A stretch of 64,000 nucleotides of DNA from Psychrobacter immobilis (lineage in GTDB: Bacteria; Pseudomonadota; Gammaproteobacteria; Pseudomonadales; Moraxellaceae), in NCBI RefSeq assembly GCF_904846235.1, contig NZ_CAJGZN010000001.1:1-64000 (forward strand). The letters run 5' to 3'. Numbering within the stretch: the first letter of the stretch is position 1; every line of letters begins with the position of its first letter. The notes under the pieces are model-generated. The model was not told the DNA's origin. It was given only the letters and a program-made list of their open reading frames with translations, and did not search any database. A program made the position numbers and the translations under genes. Shown in pieces: positions 49,564 to 60,151 of this stretch.

Positions 49564-52251
49564 TCAGCCTACAACCACGATGTTAACCAGTTTGTTAGGA
49601 ACGACGATTTCTTTTTTGATCTCGCCCGTGATGAATTTTGCCACGCTTTCCATGGTGCGAGCTTGCTCTTTTAGCTGCTCAGGATCGCTGTTTGGTGCGA
49701 CATCCATCTTACCACGCATCTTACCATTGACCTGTACCACCATCGTGATCATGTCCTGTACCAGCGCGCTTTCATCCACGGTTGGGTAGTCCAAGATTAA
49801 GGTGTCAAGACCCAACTGCTCAAGCAGATGCTCGCCAACGTGCGGCGCATATACAGACAACATAATCAACAGATTGGTCAACGCTTCGTGTTTGACGTGC
49901 AGCTCTTGCTCATTACTCGCGTTAAAGCCAGTCAGCTCATTAGCAAGTTCCATCAGGCTTGATACTGGCGTGTTCAATGCCAGACGATCACCCAAATCAC
50001 TATCAATCTTAGCAATCGTTTCGTGCGTTTTACGGCGTAAATTTTTGGCTTCTTTGCTTAGACCGTCTGTGTTCAAGGTAGCACTGTTAAGCGTATCTAT
50101 GCTGATATTGGCGGCCGTTAGCGCTTGCATATGGTCGGTTGCAATACGCCATACTTTTTTCACAAAGTTATAAGGGCCTTTTAGCGCGTCATCTGACCAT
50201 TCAAGCGTCTGATCAGCAGGCGCAGTAAATAGCGTATATAGACGAACCGTATCAGCACCATATTTATCAATGGTTAGCTGTGGATCGACACCGTTGTTTT
50301 TCGATTTAGACATTTTTTCGATTTTACCAATCGTGACTGGCTGGCCATCTGACTTCAAGATAGCTTTGATTGGTTGACCGCGTTCGTTGAAGTCAATATC
50401 GATATCTTCTGCAAAGTAGTAGGTCGTACTGCCATCCGCATTAACGCGATAGAACGTACCAGCGAGTACCATACCTTGGGTCATTAGATTGGCAAATGGC
50501 TCGTCGCCTGTGACTAAGTTTTCGTCACGCATCAGCTTGTGGAAGAAGCGTGCATACAATAGATGCATTACCGCATGCTCGACACCGCCCACGTATTGAT
50601 CAACAGGTAACCATTTATTGGCAGCAGACTTGTTGACCATGTTTTGCGCGTCATTTGGGCTAGCAAAGCGTGCATAGTACCAGCTTGACTCTACGAATGT
50701 GTCAAAGGTATCGGTCTCACGCTCAGCAGGATTACCACATTTAGGACAAGTGGTATTGACAAACTCTGGTAGGTTTTTGAGTGGATTACCGCGACCATCA
50801 GGTACGACGTCGGTTGGCAATACAACTGGTAAGTCTTGCTCTTCAACAGGTACCGTACCACAATGCTCACAGTTGATCATTGGGATAGGGCAGCCCCAAT
50901 AGCGCTGGCGAGATACACCCCAATCACGTAAGCGATACTGGATCTTTTTCTTAGCCAGCTCTTTTGGCTCAAGTTTGGCTAGCATTGCTTCAAACGCTTG
51001 CTCAAAGTCTAGATCGTCAAACTCACCTGAGTTAACCAAAGTGTTGCGCTCAGTATAAGCAAGATTTACTTCACTATCGTTTGCTTTGGCATCTGCTTTT
51101 AGTTCATCAAAGTAACCTTCAGGGGTATTGATGACCTGTTTGATTGGTAGGTCGTACTTAACCGCAAACTCATAATCACGCTCATCGTGAGCAGGTACTG
51201 CCATGACTGCGCCTGAGCCGTAGCTCATTAGCACATAGTTGGCAACCCACACTGGAACTTCTTCACCAGTTAAAGGATGCGTCACAGTGAGGCCTGTATC
51301 CATACCGATTTTTTCAGCTTTGGCCAAATCAGCTTCAGCTACTGAGCCTTTTTTACATAATGCACAGAATTGAGCGATTGCGTCATCTTGCTCAGAGGCA
51401 TACTGTGCAAGTGGATGCTCTGCGGCAACAGCAACATAAGTCACACCCATCAAGGTATCAGGACGAGTGGTGAACACGTCTAAGGTGTTTTCTTCACCAG
51501 CAAGCTCATAAGGGAAGTGGACTTCCATACCGGCACTACGACCAATCCAGTTGCGCTGCATGGTTAGTACTTCAGACGGCCAGTGACCTTCTAGCTGATC
51601 CAAATCATCCAATAGCTCATCAGCATAGTCAGTGATGTTGAAGTAGTACATAGGGATGTCGCGCTTTTCGACGGCAGCTCCACTACGCCAGCCTTTGCCA
51701 TCGATGACCTGCTCGTTTGCTAAAACAGTGTTGTCAACAGGATCCCAGTTGACCGTCGATAGCTTTTTGTAGACCAAGCCTTTTTTGTACAATTGCAAGA
51801 ATAACCACTGCTCCCACTGATAATACTCAGGGCTACAAGTGGCAAATTCACGTGACCAATCAATAGACAGGCCTAGCAATTTAAGCTGCGCACGCATGCT
51901 GTCGATATTAGCAAATGTCCACGCAGCAGGTGGCGTTTGGTTAGCAATCGCTGCGTTTTCTGCTGGCAAGCCAAAACCATCCCAGCCCATTGGCTGCATG
52001 ACTTCATAGCCTTTTAGGCGATAATAACGGCTTAATACGTCAGAAATCGTATAGTTACGTACGTGGCCCATATGCAGCTTGCCACTTGGATAAGGGAACA
52101 TTGACAGCATGTAACGACTTGGCTTGTCGCTTGGCTCATTGCTTACTTCAAAGCGCTTGTCAGTGGCCCATTTGGTCTGCTGCGCGGCTTCTATCGCTTG
52201 TGGGTTATAATAGTTGTTTTCTGCTTGGTCTGCTGTCACGGCGTTGCTCAT
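49564..52251 (-). CDS. leuS: Leucine-tRNA ligase
   Basis: 895 aa class-I synthetase. HIGH motif PYPSGKLHMGHVRNYT, KMSKS motif KIEKMSKSKNNGVDP, editing domain (about 230-430, TTRPDTLMGVTYVAVAAEHP). It charges tRNA-Leu. First gene of leuS-lptE-holA, divergent from the ArsC-like gene. Confidence 0.98.
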   Translation of the reverse strand: MSNAVTADQAENNYYNPQAIEAAQQTKWATDKRFEVSNEPSDKPSRYMLSMFPYPSGKLHMGHVRNYTISDVLSRYYRLKGYEVMQPMGWDGFGLPAENAAIANQTPPAAWTFANIDSMRAQLKLLGLSIDWSREFATCSPEYYQWEQWLFLQLYKKGLVYKKLSTVNWDPVDNTVLANEQVIDGKGWRSGAAVEKRDIPMYYFNITDYADELLDDLDQLEGHWPSEVLTMQRNWIGRSAGMEVHFPYELAGEENTLDVFTTRPDTLMGVTYVAVAAEHPLAQYASEQDDAIAQFCALCKKGSVAEADLAKAEKIGMDTGLTVTHPLTGEEVPVWVANYVLMSYGSGAVMAVPAHDERDYEFAVKYDLPIKQVINTPEGYFDELKADAKANDSEVNLAYTERNTLVNSGEFDDLDFEQAFEAMLAKLEPKELAKKKIQYRLRDWGVSRQRYWGCPIPMINCEHCGTVPVEEQDLPVVLPTDVVPDGRGNPLKNLPEFVNTTCPKCGNPAERETDTFDTFVESSWYYARFASPNDAQNMVNKSAANKWLPVDQYVGGVEHAVMHLLYARFFHKLMRDENLVTGDEPFANLMTQGMVLAGTFYRVNADGSTTYYFAEDIDIDFNERGQPIKAILKSDGQPVTIGKIEKMSKSKNNGVDPQLTIDKYGADTVRLYTLFTAPADQTLEWSDDALKGPYNFVKKVWRIATDHMQALTAANISIDTLNSATLNTDGLSKEAKNLRRKTHETIAKIDSDLGDRLALNTPVSSLMELANELTGFNASNEQELHVKHEALTNLLIMLSVYAPHVGEHLLEQLGLDTLILDYPTVDESALVQDMITMVVQVNGKMRGKMDVAPNSDPEQLKEQARTMESVAKFITGEIKKEIVVPNKLVNIVVVG

Positions 52252-52488
52252 AGTCGGCTCGAAATTGGTTGATACTGATTTGTTTAATATGAATTTGTTT
52301 AATACTGATCAAAATAGATGGAATTTGACAATGCCATAGCATAGCGTAATTTGGCGAAAATTGCGACGATATGATGCAGTTGCTGATAAGGTTTAGGGCT
52401 AAAAAGTGACTTAAAAATGATAGACTCTCTATGTTTATCCAGCCTTGGGTATAATGAAACCAATAATAAACACTCATAAGGAGGCATC

Positions 52489-52860
52489 ATGACCACCACC
52501 ATTTACGGTATCAAGTCTTGTAGCACGATGAAAAAAGCGTTCACTAAGCTAGACGATCTAGATGTCAGCTATGATTTTCACGATTATAAAAAACAAGGTA
52601 TTGATAAAGAAACAGTACAGCGCTGGGTACATGAGCTAGGTATTGATAAGGTACTCAATAAGCGTGGTACAACATGGCGCAAACTAGACGACAGTCAAAA
52701 GCAAGCGGCTGATGCTAGTGTAGACACCGCGATAGATTTACTCGTGGAAAATACCAGTATGATTAAACGTCCGATTGTAGAAGGTCAGTTGGCAGATAAA
52801 GATCAAGCAGTATTACTATGTAACTTCGATGAAGCGGAGTTTGATAAAGTTTTTTCGTAA
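52489..52860 (+). CDS. ArsC/Spx-family protein (YffB-like)
   Basis: 123 aa. N-terminal TIYGIKSCSTMKKAFTKLDD has the single-cysteine thioredoxin-like start of YffB. The central LNKRGTTWRKL and C-terminal IKRPIVEG are family signatures. Not a certified arsenate reductase; likely a glutathione-linked thiol protein. Ribosome binding site GGAGG precedes ATG. Confidence 0.88.
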   Translation: MTTTIYGIKSCSTMKKAFTKLDDLDVSYDFHDYKKQGIDKETVQRWVHELGIDKVLNKRGTTWRKLDDSQKQAADASVDTAIDLLVENTSMIKRPIVEGQLADKDQAVLLCNFDEAEFDKVFS

Positions 52861-52914
52861 AATTAATTTATAAAAATTAAGCTAGGCTGATATTTTAAAT
52901 ATAAAAATGCACAA

Positions 52915-52948
52915 AAAAGCCCGAGCATTTGTATTCACTCGGGCTTTT
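52915..52948. terminator. Bidirectional terminator between arsC-like gene and argB
   Basis: AAAAGCCCGAG (52915-52925) pairs with CTCGGGCTTTT (52938-52948), an 11-bp GC-rich stem with A and T tracts. It serves the convergent genes on both sides. Confidence 0.92.
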
Positions 52949-52988
52949 CTATATTTAGCTTTTTTACATTTAGTATTGCTAGATTTTG

Positions 52989-53909
<921 letters not shown>

Positions 53910-53977
53910 CTAAGGGCCGGGTTTAAATTGGTTGTTTTTCTACTGTGTCCAATGAGACAGTTATATGTTTTATGAGG

Positions 53978-55780
53978 CTACTCCGCAGGAATAGCAAGAA
54001 TCTGTTCAGCTAGTGCTGCGTTAAATGGTCGACATAAAGCGGCAAATGTCGCCTGAATATCTTTTAGGTCATCTATACTGTCACCTGCAAAGCGCGCGGT
54101 CAGGCTATTACTGGTATTTGATTGACGCAGTACGCCAAAGCCATGCGCAAAGTCTAAACGCACACCATCGATACAGTTCAGCTTGGTTCCTACAGGTAAT
54201 AATTCATGTGTCTGTTTTACTGCTATTTGCGCCTTCGCAGTAGCGCAGGTACACACTGATGACTTGCATGTTATGGCAGTCAAGCCAGAGTTCTTTCGCT
54301 GCTGACTAGATGAAGAAATACTATGAGTAGACATATCTACTAGATGCTGCAAGTAGTGACAAAATCTGGTTAGTTGCTCTACAAGAGAGCAGTCGGTAGT
54401 AGCGGTCTGCGGCATTGGCAAGTAATGGTCAGCAGTACTGACTATAGTGGGCAAGCTATGGATGATATCTGCTAGCGGTTTTTTATCATTAGTATTATTA
54501 TGAGTTTGGTCAAGCCAATGCAGCAACCGTAATGCAGCATACATCGCATCATCATAAGGGATAAAGCGGCTGTCATTAAAGATGAAATGCCCTGATAATT
54601 CACCAGCGAAGACAATTTGATTGTCAGGATGCTGTACCTGCTGGCGCATAAAGCTGCTGCCAGTCTTGCTAATCACAGGTGTAGTAGCAAGCTCAGATAA
54701 CAGTCTTGGTAAATGATGGGCGCACTTAATATCGAAAAGAACTTCAGACGCTAATAAAGAGGCGCTAAGAGAGTTAGGATGTTCAGTAATAGCAATACGT
54801 GCCAGTAGATAGAGCAAATGATCGGGCGTGACTATTTTGCCGTTGTTATCAACGATCATCAAACGATCGCCATCGCCATCAAACGCCAAGCCGATATCTG
54901 CTACGTGCAGCACAACGGCTCGTTGCAATTCGTTTAAGCGGTTTGGTTCGGTAGGGTCTGGATTACCAAGGGGGAAATTGCCATTGGGGGTATCATTGAG
55001 AAAAATAACATTCTGGCAAAAACGTTCGAACAAGCGTTGAGCAATGCTACCAGTTGCACCGTGCATACAGTCAATAACTATGACCAAATCAAGTTTATAA
55101 GCGCTTTTCTGATTGGCTTTAGTTGCCGAGTGATTATGTTGAAATAATTGTTCAAATACCTGTGCAATAGCATCGATATATACATTACCTACTTGATTAG
55201 TAGGTAGTTGCTCAAGTAGGTCGCTTGGTAATTTTGAGTCATGGTTATTATCAATGCTTTCAATATTTTCTGAACGCAAGGCAGAATTGTTAGCTTGGCT
55301 ATCGGGATAAGCGTGACAACTATGATGATCGGTTAGCTGATGATAAAGCGTCTGTATCTCTGAGCTACTAGGGGACTTGTTATTCACCAACCACTTGATG
55401 CCTAGTATGTCTTTAGCAGAATGGCTCGCTGTTACGACTATGCCATGTCCTTGATATTGCATTGCCCAAAATGCCATCATTGGCGTGGTAATCAGACCTA
55501 ACTGGATTACGCGTAAACCCTGCTGAGCTAATACAGTAGAGAGTGTATGTGCAATGGCTTCACTGCCAATACGCATATCATAGCCAATAACGACAATATT
55601 TTGCTTAGTCTCAACAGAGGAATTAGTACTGATGTTTTGAGTCGGTTGGCTATCTTGGGCATTGTAGAGAGTAGCAAAAGCATGGCCTAACGCTTGTATA
55701 AAACTGCTAGTGAAATACTGGTTGGCACCACGAATATCATAAGCACGGAATAAGGATTGCTGCGCCGCAAAAGGTGGCAT
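53978..55780 (-). CDS. algC: Phosphomannomutase/phosphoglucomutase, enlarged
   Basis: 600 aa, against about 465 in AlgC of Pseudomonas. Domains in order: N-terminal LFRAYDIRGANQYFTSSF, catalytic loop VVTASHSAKDILGIKW, metal loop AFDGDGDRLMIVDNNG, sugar loop FAGELSGHFIF and a C-terminal phosphate-binding domain (SLTARFAGDS). Extra length comes from Ser/Asn/Gln-rich inserts near residues 45-60, 150-175 and 440-490. The catalytic loop keeps Ser and His but has SAK where NPK is usual. It supplies hexose-1-phosphates for surface sugars. Confidence 0.85.
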   Translation of the reverse strand: MPPFAAQQSLFRAYDIRGANQYFTSSFIQALGHAFATLYNAQDSQPTQNISTNSSVETKQNIVVIGYDMRIGSEAIAHTLSTVLAQQGLRVIQLGLITTPMMAFWAMQYQGHGIVVTASHSAKDILGIKWLVNNKSPSSSEIQTLYHQLTDHHSCHAYPDSQANNSALRSENIESIDNNHDSKLPSDLLEQLPTNQVGNVYIDAIAQVFEQLFQHNHSATKANQKSAYKLDLVIVIDCMHGATGSIAQRLFERFCQNVIFLNDTPNGNFPLGNPDPTEPNRLNELQRAVVLHVADIGLAFDGDGDRLMIVDNNGKIVTPDHLLYLLARIAITEHPNSLSASLLASEVLFDIKCAHHLPRLLSELATTPVISKTGSSFMRQQVQHPDNQIVFAGELSGHFIFNDSRFIPYDDAMYAALRLLHWLDQTHNNTNDKKPLADIIHSLPTIVSTADHYLPMPQTATTDCSLVEQLTRFCHYLQHLVDMSTHSISSSSQQRKNSGLTAITCKSSVCTCATAKAQIAVKQTHELLPVGTKLNCIDGVRLDFAHGFGVLRQSNTSNSLTARFAGDSIDDLKDIQATFAALCRPFNAALAEQILAIPAE

Positions 55781-55918
55781 TGCTTACTCTCCTTATAACC
55801 GTGATAGGTGTTCAATGATAAATAAAAAATGAATAGCGCAAGGTTTTATATATAGCTTAAGTAAAACCTTAAAGGTTATCTAAAAAATTGTCAGAAAAAT
55901 TGACCAACAAAATAGCTA

Positions 55919-56383
55919 CTATTGACGACCTGAGTGTCCAAACCCGCCTGCACCGCGTACGCTTTCATCACTGAATTCTGCAACCACTTTAAACTCAGGA
56001 CGCGCAACAGGTACCACGATGTACTGTGCCATACGCTCAGCTACATTAAGAACAAAGTCTTCGTTACTGCGGTTCCAAATACTAACCATCAGCTCGCCTT
56101 GATAGTCAGCATCGATTAGCCCAACTAAGTTACCCAAGACGATACCGTGCTTATGACCAAGACCTGAACGCGGTAAAATCATACCTGCATAATTAGGATC
56201 TTGAATATAAACCGCAAGGCCTGTGCCAATTAAATGGGTTTCACCTGCTTTAATCGTTAATGGCTCGTCAATACAAGCACGCAAGTCAATACCTGCACTG
56301 CCATCAGTGGCACGAGTTGGTAAAGAAAACGCTTTATCTTCAGTAATTTTAGGGTTTACCACTTTAACTTGTACAGCTTGCAT
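55919..56383 (-). CDS. dut: Deoxyuridine 5'-triphosphate nucleotidohydrolase
   Basis: 154 aa trimeric dUTPase with all motifs: [39 protein letters not shown] and the C-terminal [10 protein letters not shown]. It removes dUTP and makes dUMP for thymidylate synthesis. Upstream of algC-like gene on the same strand. Confidence 0.98.
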   Translation of the reverse strand: MQAVQVKVVNPKITEDKAFSLPTRATDGSAGIDLRACIDEPLTIKAGETHLIGTGLAVYIQDPNYAGMILPRSGLGHKHGIVLGNLVGLIDADYQGELMVSIWNRSNEDFVLNVAERMAQYIVVPVARPEFKVVAEFSDESVRGAGGFGHSGRQ

Positions 56384-56504
56384 AACACACTCACTTAACG
56401 ATTTGATGGTTTTTAAATTATGATTTTAAACTAAGGCCTTGAACTATGGTCTAAATAAGTCTTATTCGACATTTTTATACAAATAACAATTCTATATTTT
56501 AATT

Positions 56505-56552
56505 ATTCAGCAATTCAGCAATTCAGCAATTCAGCAATTCAGCAATTCAGCA
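56505..56552. repeat. Six tandem copies of an 8-bp repeat between mgtE and dut
   Basis: ATTCAGCA is repeated six times without error (56505-56552), immediately 3' of mgtE, whose stop is at 56558-56560. Because the unit is not a multiple of 3 and lies outside the reading frame, copy number changes would alter mgtE-dut spacing or mRNA ends, not protein sequence. Confidence 0.95.
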
Positions 56553-56557
56553 ATCAA

Positions 56558-57961
56558 CTAGAGTATCAGTACGCTGGCCAATCCTAAAAACGACATAAAG
56601 CCGACGATATCCGTGACGGTCGTTAGGATAACCGAAGCAGATAGAGCAGGGTCGATATTCATCCGTTTTAGCATCAGCGGTATGCTGATCCCCGAGACAT
56701 TAGCCGCAGTCATGTTGATCGCAATGGCAAAACCAATGACGGCACTGATCTTAATATCATGAAACCATAACTGAGCAATAAACGCCATAATTATCGCCCA
56801 GATGATACCGTTTATCGCACCCACCCACAGCTCTTTATTTAACAGCCAGACACGGTTGGAACCACCGATTTGACCCATCGCCATCCCGCGGATAACGACC
56901 GTCAGCGTTTGCGAGCCAGCAATACCGCCCATACTGGCGACCACTGGCATCAATATCGCTAGCGCCACGACTTGTGCCAATACTTCTTCAAACTGTCCAA
57001 TCACTGCTGCGGCCAAAAGGGCAGTACATAAATTGATACCTAGCCAAACGCTACGGCTTTTAGCACTGGTTAGGATGGGGGCAAACAGCTCTTCATCTTG
57101 GCTAACACCAGCGAGGTTTTTCATGGTGCTGTCGACATCATCTTGGATAATCTCCATGATGTCTTCACCGTTTAGTTGACCAACTAGCTCGCCATGGCTA
57201 TTGATGACGGGCGCAAAACGGATGTCTTCTGAACGAAAAATCGCGGCAGCATCTTGGATATCCAAGCGATCATTAATCGTAATGGCAGTATCAATCAGCT
57301 CCGAGACTAATGTATTCTGTTTATGCTTGATTAAATCTACTAGACTCAGTAGTCCTAGCAGTTGCTGGCTTTGATCGACAACGAGCAGCTCTTGGCTCTC
57401 GTCATCGAGCAGATCGTCGTTTTCACGCAGCCATTCTTGCACATCTGCTAGGTAGATATCATCCCTTATCTGAATAATATCAGGATCCATATAGCTACCC
57501 ACTTCCCAGTCAGCATAAGTATCAAGCTTATTGACTTGAACCCGCGTCTCTTCGTCCAGCGTTGCCATGACTGAGGTACGTACGCTCTCAGTGACAGTGT
57601 CCAAAATCTCAGAGATGTCTTGTGCATCGAGGTCTTGGGTAAACAAAGAGATTTCTTGGGAAGAAATATTCTCCATCAATGGCTGGCGCGTATCGACATC
57701 TAGCTCGGCAAGCACCTCACCTTTGATGTGTTCTGGCACCTGCGCCCAAATCAATAGACGATTTTGAGTTGGGAAGGACTCTAATAGGTTGGCAATCTCA
57801 TATTCGGACTGCTTTTCTAAGAACTCTGTAATGGCCTCGTATGCTTTATCAGCAACCAACCCCTGCAGATACAGAAGCTTATATTCGGCACTATATTCAG
57901 CCGAATTATAGTCTCCTGACAGCATGGCGGTTCGTTCCTGATTTGGCATCGGGGTAGGCAT
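56558..57961 (-). CDS. mgtE: Magnesium transporter MgtE
   Basis: 467 aa. The N-terminal MgtE_N helical domain, two CBS domains (about 150-270, with VVDQSQQLLGLLSLVDLI and RFAPVINSHGELVGQLNGED) and five membrane helices (from residue 315, including MPVVASMGGIAGSQTLTVVI). It imports Mg2+ and closes when Mg2+ binds the cytosolic domains. Monocistronic by appearance. Confidence 0.95.
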   Translation of the reverse strand: MPTPMPNQERTAMLSGDYNSAEYSAEYKLLYLQGLVADKAYEAITEFLEKQSEYEIANLLESFPTQNRLLIWAQVPEHIKGEVLAELDVDTRQPLMENISSQEISLFTQDLDAQDISEILDTVTESVRTSVMATLDEETRVQVNKLDTYADWEVGSYMDPDIIQIRDDIYLADVQEWLRENDDLLDDESQELLVVDQSQQLLGLLSLVDLIKHKQNTLVSELIDTAITINDRLDIQDAAAIFRSEDIRFAPVINSHGELVGQLNGEDIMEIIQDDVDSTMKNLAGVSQDEELFAPILTSAKSRSVWLGINLCTALLAAAVIGQFEEVLAQVVALAILMPVVASMGGIAGSQTLTVVIRGMAMGQIGGSNRVWLLNKELWVGAINGIIWAIIMAFIAQLWFHDIKISAVIGFAIAINMTAANVSGISIPLMLKRMNIDPALSASVILTTVTDIVGFMSFLGLASVLIL

Positions 57962-58117
57962 AAGTGTTCCAAGTTTTTACAGTCGAGTTTTTACAGTATA
58001 TAAAGAACAATAACAATGACGATTATAACAATCGCCTTTTGCGTAGTCTAAAGCATGTTCTTTTGAGCGTTTTACTTAGGTGTTTATTACTCAGATGCTT
58101 AAATGTTTTGAGTAAGA

Positions 58118-60151
58118 TTAACGCTTACCCAGTAACGCTCGAATATTGGCCAGATATTCATCAGCAACAGCTTCTGGGTCTTTGGTCGCTTTTTTCTTTT
58201 TCGCTTTGGCAGGCCAATCAATATGATCCTCAGGCAGCTCATCCAAAAATCTGGATTCTGAGGTAACGCGCATCTGACCACCAGCACGGCGCTGGGTCGC
58301 GAGCGTCAATGTTAGTTCACGACGTGCACGAGTAATACCCACGTACATCAGACGGCGCTCTTCTTCGACCGTCTCACTCATAATGGAGTTGCGATGCGGC
58401 AGCATCTCTTCCTCAAGCCCCATGATATAAACAAAATCAAACTCCAAGCCCTTTGCCGCATGCAAGGTCATCAAGTTGACTTTGTTAGTGTTCTCTTCTT
58501 CTTGCTGTTGCTCAAGCATATCAAGCAGAACCAGCTTACGAATGATGGTATCAATCGTTCGGTCTTCATCTTCTTCAGCGCGATTAATCAAGGACTGAAT
58601 ACTGGTGTACAGCATATCGATATTATCAATACGGTTTTTTTCTTGTTGCGGCGTTTTGGCATCGCTACGGACAAAGTCAATATAACCTGTCTCATCAATC
58701 ATCTGGCGTACGATCGGCACAGGGTCTGGGTGTTGATCCAGCTCACGCGTATAGTGCTCGATGAATTCACCAAACTCTTTTATCGTACCATAAGCCTTTG
58801 ACGGCAATACATGAGTCAGGCCAGCATGGGTACAAGAGGCCAGTAACGATATGCTGTGCTCTTGCGCAAACAAACCAAGTTTTTCTAGCGTGGCTGGTCC
58901 CATACCGCGCTTAGGTGTATTGATAATACGCAAAAACGCACTGTCATCCTCAGGGTTCAAAATCAGACGCAAATACCCCATGATGTCTTTGATTTCACTA
59001 CGCGCAAAGAATGACTGACCGCCTGATAATTTATAAGGCACTTGCAGTTGACGTAATTGTGCCTCTAGCATACGTGCCTGAAAGTTACTGCGGTACAGCA
59101 CCGCATACTGTTCCCACTCATTGCCAAAACGCAGCTTATGAGTGACGATTTCTTTGGCCACGCGCTCCGATTCATCATCGTCATTACGGCAGTTAATGAT
59201 GCGGATTTTTTCGCCTTGACCTTTATCTGACCACAGTTTTTTCTCGAATAAATGCTCGTTATTTAGAATAACGGCGTTGGCCGAAGTCAAAATACGCGTG
59301 GTTGAGCGGTAATTTTGCTCAAGCATAACGATTTTCAGCTTTGGAAAATCTTCTTTTAGCAGAGCCATGTTTTCAGGCTTTGCTCCGCGCCATGCATAGA
59401 TAGATTGGTCATCATCTCCTACCACAGTAAAGCGACCTTGCGGGCCAACCAGATATTTAATCATCTCATACTGCGCTGTATTGGTATCTTGATACTCATC
59501 GACCAATAGATAGCGAATACGGTTCTGCCATTTGTCTCGCAATTCTCTATTTTCACGCAATATCTTGGTTGGCAAGACAATCAAGTCATCAAAATCGACG
59601 GCATTATAAGCGCGCAAGTTACGCTCATAAAGCGCATATAACGTGGCAAAAATCATGTCTTCTGGATCGTCTAGCGTTTCCATCGCCTTATCAGGCTCGA
59701 CCAAGTCATTTTTCCAATCCGAAATCATTTTGATGGCTTTACCGACCAACTCGCGACTTTCAGCGCCACTCAAGTTGTCGCGCATCATCAGCTCCATCAG
59801 CAAACGCTTACTGTCATCGCTGTCCATGATGGAAAAATTGCCTTTTAACGGAGTATGAATCAGCTCATATCGCAAAAACTGTAGACCAAATTGGTGAAAC
59901 GTCGACACCGTCAACCCGCGCATTTTTTCGCTTGGTAGCAGTTTGCTTACCCGCGCTTTCATCTCACGTGCCGCTTTATTGGTAAAGGTTACGGCGGTGA
60001 TGCGCTCAGCTGGCATGTCACATTCTTGGATTAAGTAAGCAATCTTACGCGTGATCACAGAGGTTTTGCCGGAGCCCGCACCTGCAAGGACAAGTAATGG
60101 ACCAGATACGTAGAGCATGGCTTCTTGTTGTTTGGGATTGAGTTGACTCAT
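58118..60151 (-). CDS. rep: ATP-dependent DNA helicase Rep
   Basis: 677 aa from ATG 60151 (MSQLNPKQQEAMLYVSGPLL); an in-frame ATG at 60202 would add 17 residues. Superfamily-1 motifs: Walker A LVLAGAGSGKTSVITRK, DEYQDTNTAQ, VGDDDQSIYAWRGA and C-terminal VNLMTLHAAKGLEF. The lack of the long UvrD C-tail and strong Rep-like N terminus favour Rep over UvrD. It helps replication forks pass protein blocks. Confidence 0.92.
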   Translation of the reverse strand: MSQLNPKQQEAMLYVSGPLLVLAGAGSGKTSVITRKIAYLIQECDMPAERITAVTFTNKAAREMKARVSKLLPSEKMRGLTVSTFHQFGLQFLRYELIHTPLKGNFSIMDSDDSKRLLMELMMRDNLSGAESRELVGKAIKMISDWKNDLVEPDKAMETLDDPEDMIFATLYALYERNLRAYNAVDFDDLIVLPTKILRENRELRDKWQNRIRYLLVDEYQDTNTAQYEMIKYLVGPQGRFTVVGDDDQSIYAWRGAKPENMALLKEDFPKLKIVMLEQNYRSTTRILTSANAVILNNEHLFEKKLWSDKGQGEKIRIINCRNDDDESERVAKEIVTHKLRFGNEWEQYAVLYRSNFQARMLEAQLRQLQVPYKLSGGQSFFARSEIKDIMGYLRLILNPEDDSAFLRIINTPKRGMGPATLEKLGLFAQEHSISLLASCTHAGLTHVLPSKAYGTIKEFGEFIEHYTRELDQHPDPVPIVRQMIDETGYIDFVRSDAKTPQQEKNRIDNIDMLYTSIQSLINRAEEDEDRTIDTIIRKLVLLDMLEQQQEEENTNKVNLMTLHAAKGLEFDFVYIMGLEEEMLPHRNSIMSETVEEERRLMYVGITRARRELTLTLATQRRAGGQMRVTSESRFLDELPEDHIDWPAKAKKKKATKDPEAVADEYLANIRALLGKR

